DNA of 8,043 nt from DATJXG01 sp035500455 (GTDB lineage: Bacteria; Acidobacteriota; Terriglobia; Terriglobales; Acidobacteriaceae). Numbering within the stretch: the stretch's first letter is position 1; every line of letters starts with the position of its first letter. The notes under the pieces are model-generated. The model saw only the letters and a list, made by a program, of their open reading frames with translations. It ran no database searches and had not been told where the DNA came from. The stretch covers positions 1 through 8,043 of the forward strand of contig DATJXG010000234.1 of assembly GCA_035500455.1 (NCBI GenBank), written 5' to 3'. A program made the position numbers and the translations under genes. This document shows, piece by piece, positions 6,373 through 8,043 of the stretch.

Positions 6373-8043
6373 ATGTCAAGGATAAAAGGCTACTTGCCTC
6401 ACGGAATACATGCTTACCATCGCGGTGGACGCTTTGGGCATCCGTGGTTCAGGCATCGCTATGGGCGGGGAGGACCGGGGCCGATGTTCCCGGACCCGCA
6501 AGTCATGACGGCGCAAGCTTGCCTGGCCCAGGTAGTTGACCCGTCGGTGCCGCAAAACGGAATCATGGGGCCGCAAACCAGGCAGGCGATCCGGGCGTTT
6601 CAGATGCAACAGCAGATGCCGCCCACCGGCATGCTGGACAGCGACACCATGGGCGCGTTGCAGGCAGCGTGCAGCCCCCAGGTTGCGCCACCACCGCCCC
6701 CGCCGCCACCGCCGCCTCAGGCTCAGCCGCCGGGGCCGCCGCCACAGGGACCCAAGCACTCGCAGGGGCAGAGTCAACCGGAGTTCTTTCTCGACGACAT
6801 CCTCAACCCCGTCGCGGGAGTTGTCGGAAGTCTTTTCGGCGGCGGATCTCAGCCTCAGCCGCCACCACCGGACGACGGTGGCGATCATTGGCATCGGAGA
6901 CATCACCGATTCGGGCGATGGCACCACGAAACTGAGAATGAGTTTCCCTTCGAGAGACCCTTCTTCGATTTTCATCGGCCGGACCGATTTCCGGATGACC
7001 GTTGGCGTTGGCACCACGACCGGCGTTATTGGGACCATGGGGAGGGTGAAACCCAGGCGGGTGGGTTTGGTCTACCGTCACCAAGATTCAGGCGCTGGCA
7101 GGGGCAGGGGCAGCAACAGGCTTTTCTCGAAGACATCCTCAACCCGATAGGAGGAATTGTCGGAGGTCTATTCGGCGGCGGCTCTCAGCCTCAGCCGCCA
7201 CCGCCGGACGACGGTGGCGATCACTGGCACCGGAGACATCACCGATTCGGGCGATGGCACCACGAAACTGAGAATGAGTTTCCCTTCGAGAGACCCTTCT
7301 TCGATTTTCATCGGCCAGACCGATTTCCGGATGACCGTTGGCGTTGGGACCACGACCGGCGTTATTGGGACCATGCGGAGGGTGAAACCCATGCGGAGAA
7401 ACCTGAAGGTCAACGGCGAGCCGGGGCACCGGCAGCTTCCGGAGGGGGCGCTGCCCGACCCGCGGCTTCGGGAGGGGGCGCTTCCCAGCCAGCGGCCTCG
7501 GGAGGGAGCACTTCCCGGCCAGCAGCTTCGGGAGGGGGCGTTGCCCGACCCGCGGCTTCCGGTGGGGATGTTGCCCGACCGATCGTGGATCGGCCTATCG
7601 TCGAGCGGCCTATCGTCGAGCGGCCAGTGATCGAGCGTCCGATCATCGAGCGGCCGGTGATCGAGCGTCCAATCATCGAGCGGCCAGTATTTGCACGACC
7701 GCCATTTGCACGACCAGGGTTCGATTTTCACGCGCGAGACCGCTTCCCATTTGCTCGCGACCGGTGGAATTGGAATCGCGATCGCTTTCGCTGGTTCGGA
7801 CGGCCATGGGGCAGGAGAGACGGGGGCTTTGGATTCTTTGGTCGCGGACCTCAGGTCGCGTGGGCCCAGTCTTGCCTGGCGCAGGTTCTCGGACCGTGGG
7901 TGGTGCAGGACGGAATCATGGGACCAGCCACGCAAGGGGCGATCCGCACATTCCAGCAGCAACAGCAACTGGCGGCAACCGGTTTTCTGGATGGGCCGAC
8001 GGTGAATGCGCTGCAGGCGGCATGCGGCAGTCAGATGCCATAA
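6373..8043 (+). CDS. His/Arg/Trp-rich repeat protein with PG_binding_1 domains at both ends
   Basis: A 556-residue probable cell-wall-associated protein. Order: His/Arg/Gly-rich start (1-40); PG_binding_1 domain (about 41-101) with G-x-MGP-x-T-x-x-AI-x-x-FQ and T-G-x-L-D; poly-Pro linker (104-127); two long repeats (139-227 and 251-339), each opening with FL-[DE]-D-IL and continuing through PQPPPPDD, a His-rich GRW stretch and an aromatic Arg/Asp segment; five Ala/Ser/Gly decapeptides (353-402); nine Pro-hydrophobic-Glu-Arg pentapeptides (403-447); a degenerate aromatic segment (450-474); and a second PG_binding_1 domain (about 493-556). C50/C100 and C501/C551 have identical 50-residue spacing, suggesting a disulfide in each domain. 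There is no Sec signal peptide. PG_binding_1 domains bind peptidoglycan, so a wall or envelope location is likely. Shared motifs tie it to the two zipper proteins. The gene is complete and ends at the window edge. Confidence 0.88.
   Translation: MSRIKGYLPHGIHAYHRGGRFGHPWFRHRYGRGGPGPMFPDPQVMTAQACLAQVVDPSVPQNGIMGPQTRQAIRAFQMQQQMPPTGMLDSDTMGALQAACSPQVAPPPPPPPPPPQAQPPGPPPQGPKHSQGQSQPEFFLDDILNPVAGVVGSLFGGGSQPQPPPPDDGGDHWHRRHHRFGRWHHETENEFPFERPFFDFHRPDRFPDDRWRWHHDRRYWDHGEGETQAGGFGLPSPRFRRWQGQGQQQAFLEDILNPIGGIVGGLFGGGSQPQPPPPDDGGDHWHRRHHRFGRWHHETENEFPFERPFFDFHRPDRFPDDRWRWDHDRRYWDHAEGETHAEKPEGQRRAGAPAASGGGAARPAASGGGASQPAASGGSTSRPAASGGGVARPAASGGDVARPIVDRPIVERPIVERPVIERPIIERPVIERPIIERPVFARPPFARPGFDFHARDRFPFARDRWNWNRDRFRWFGRPWGRRDGGFGFFGRGPQVAWAQSCLAQVLGPWVVQDGIMGPATQGAIRTFQQQQQLAATGFLDGPTVNALQAACGSQMP
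6493..6675 (+). other. First PG_binding_1 domain
   Basis: Residues 41-101 carry the family signature: a G-x-x-GP-x-T turn, AI-x-x-FQ helix, T-G-x-[LV]-D loop and A-L-x-x-A-C end. C50 and C100 bracket the domain. It is homologous to the C-terminal domain of the same protein, so one arose from the other by duplication. Confidence 0.8.
6685..6756 (+). repeat. Poly-proline linker
   Basis: Residues about 105-128 are almost all Pro, with ten consecutive prolines from 106, followed by Gln/Gly. It is encoded by a run of CCG, CCA and CCC codons. It should form a stiff extended spacer between the wall-binding domain and the repeats. Confidence 0.7.
6789..7055 (+). repeat. Long tandem repeat, copy 1
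   Basis: This 267-bp unit recurs 336 bp downstream at 7125-7391 with no indels. It encodes the FL-D-D-IL opening, a Gly-rich and PPPPDD linker, the His-rich GRW stretch (residues 174-183) and an aromatic Arg/Asp segment. The first 60 bases differ from copy 2 at about a dozen sites; the remaining 207 differ at only six. Confidence 0.85.
7125..7391 (+). repeat. Long tandem repeat, copy 2
   Basis: This is copy 2 of the unit at 6789-7055. A stretch of about 86 bases within it is identical to copy 1, whereas the 5' part is clearly diverged. A 69-base Gly/Gln/Arg-rich linker separates the copies. Confidence 0.85.
7429..7578 (+). repeat. Five 30-bp repeats encoding Ala/Ser/Gly decapeptides
   Basis: Five in-frame units encode PAASGG followed by four variable residues ending in R or Q (residues 353-402). 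The composition suggests a flexible low-complexity linker. Codons vary between units, so selection or age has diversified them. Confidence 0.85.
7579..7713 (+). repeat. Nine 15-bp repeats encoding Pro-hydrophobic-Glu-Arg pentapeptides
   Basis: Residues 403-447 are nine pentapeptides. Seven follow P-[IV]-[IV]-[ED]-R, and the last two are PVFAR and PPFAR. Regular Pro every five residues with alternating charge suggests an extended stalk. The array follows directly on the decapeptide array, whose last two units already end in VAR before a Pro, so the 15-bp unit may derive from the 30-bp one. Confidence 0.85.
7720..7794 (+). repeat. Degenerate third copy of the aromatic repeat segment
   Basis: Residues 450-474 open with FDFH, then DRFP, then D-R-W-N-W-N-R-D-R. 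This parallels the end of the long repeats (198-220 and 310-332) with a two-residue insertion. Only this tail of the unit is preserved here, just before the second wall-binding domain. Confidence 0.55.
7849..8040 (+). other. Second PG_binding_1 domain
   Basis: Residues 493-556 match the first domain closely, including CLAQV, G-I-MGP-x-T, FQ and L-D motifs and the terminal LQAAC. C501 and C551 keep the same 50-residue spacing as C50 and C100. It forms the extreme C-terminus of the protein. Confidence 0.8.

Noticed and set aside
7579..7713. CRISPR-like array
   Set aside because: The 15-bp units are contiguous, in frame and without unique spacers, so they are coding repeats.
6376..7968. Open frames in other phases and on the minus strand across the repeat-protein gene
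   Set aside because: Biased codons and repeated DNA open all frames at once here. The chosen frame has the ribosome binding site and two recognisable PG_binding_1 domains.
388..8043. Extracellular contractile injection system cluster
   Set aside because: No sheath, tube, baseplate, ATPase or DUF4157-type gene is present in the window.

Overview
The window is a compact, GC-rich (roughly 60% by eye) bacterial segment. It holds six plus-strand genes, mostly with strong AAGGAG-type ribosome binding sites. Nothing in it fixes the taxon. The composition, low-complexity secreted-looking proteins and tight plus-strand packing suit a soil or sediment bacterium such as an acidobacterium, but that is a guess. 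There are no RNA genes, insertion sequences or CRISPR arrays.

Layout: 1-387 has no gene I can support. 388-1053 and 1075-1728 encode two adjacent paralogues of about 220 aa. Each has an acidic leader-like N-terminal part, a long glycine zipper (GxxxG repeated every four residues), and a His-rich C-terminus ending in a shared GRW-x-RHG motif. 1735-3099 encodes a protein with an HEVGH zinc-metallopeptidase motif and a plausible third ligand in EIVAD. 3083-5068 overlaps it by 17 bp and encodes a large protein with an N-terminal carboxypeptidase-regulatory-like beta domain and a long, mostly helical, unrecognised remainder. 5137-6237 encodes a divergent PLP enzyme of the alpha-oxoamine synthase type. 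6373-8043 encodes a His/Arg/Trp-rich repeat protein capped at both ends by PG_binding_1 domains; its stop codon is the last codon of the window.

The main observation is that the two glycine-zipper proteins and the repeat protein share two short motifs. One is a gapless 17-residue element beginning FL-x-D, present four times in three proteins. The other is a His-rich stretch ending in GRW. None of the three has a recognisable Sec signal peptide, although the repeat protein has wall-binding domains and spaced Cys pairs. Together with the metallopeptidase and the beta-domain protein this looks like one functional unit, perhaps a non-Sec-exported, envelope-associated or membrane-active system with its own processing enzyme. 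The function is inferred only. The PLP enzyme could be a tailoring or metabolic partner, or an unrelated neighbour.

Expression: genes 1 to 4 are spaced 21, 6 and -17 bp and are very likely one transcript. Gene 5 follows after 68 bp. Gene 6 follows after 135 bp containing a bulged hairpin, and may have its own start of transcription.
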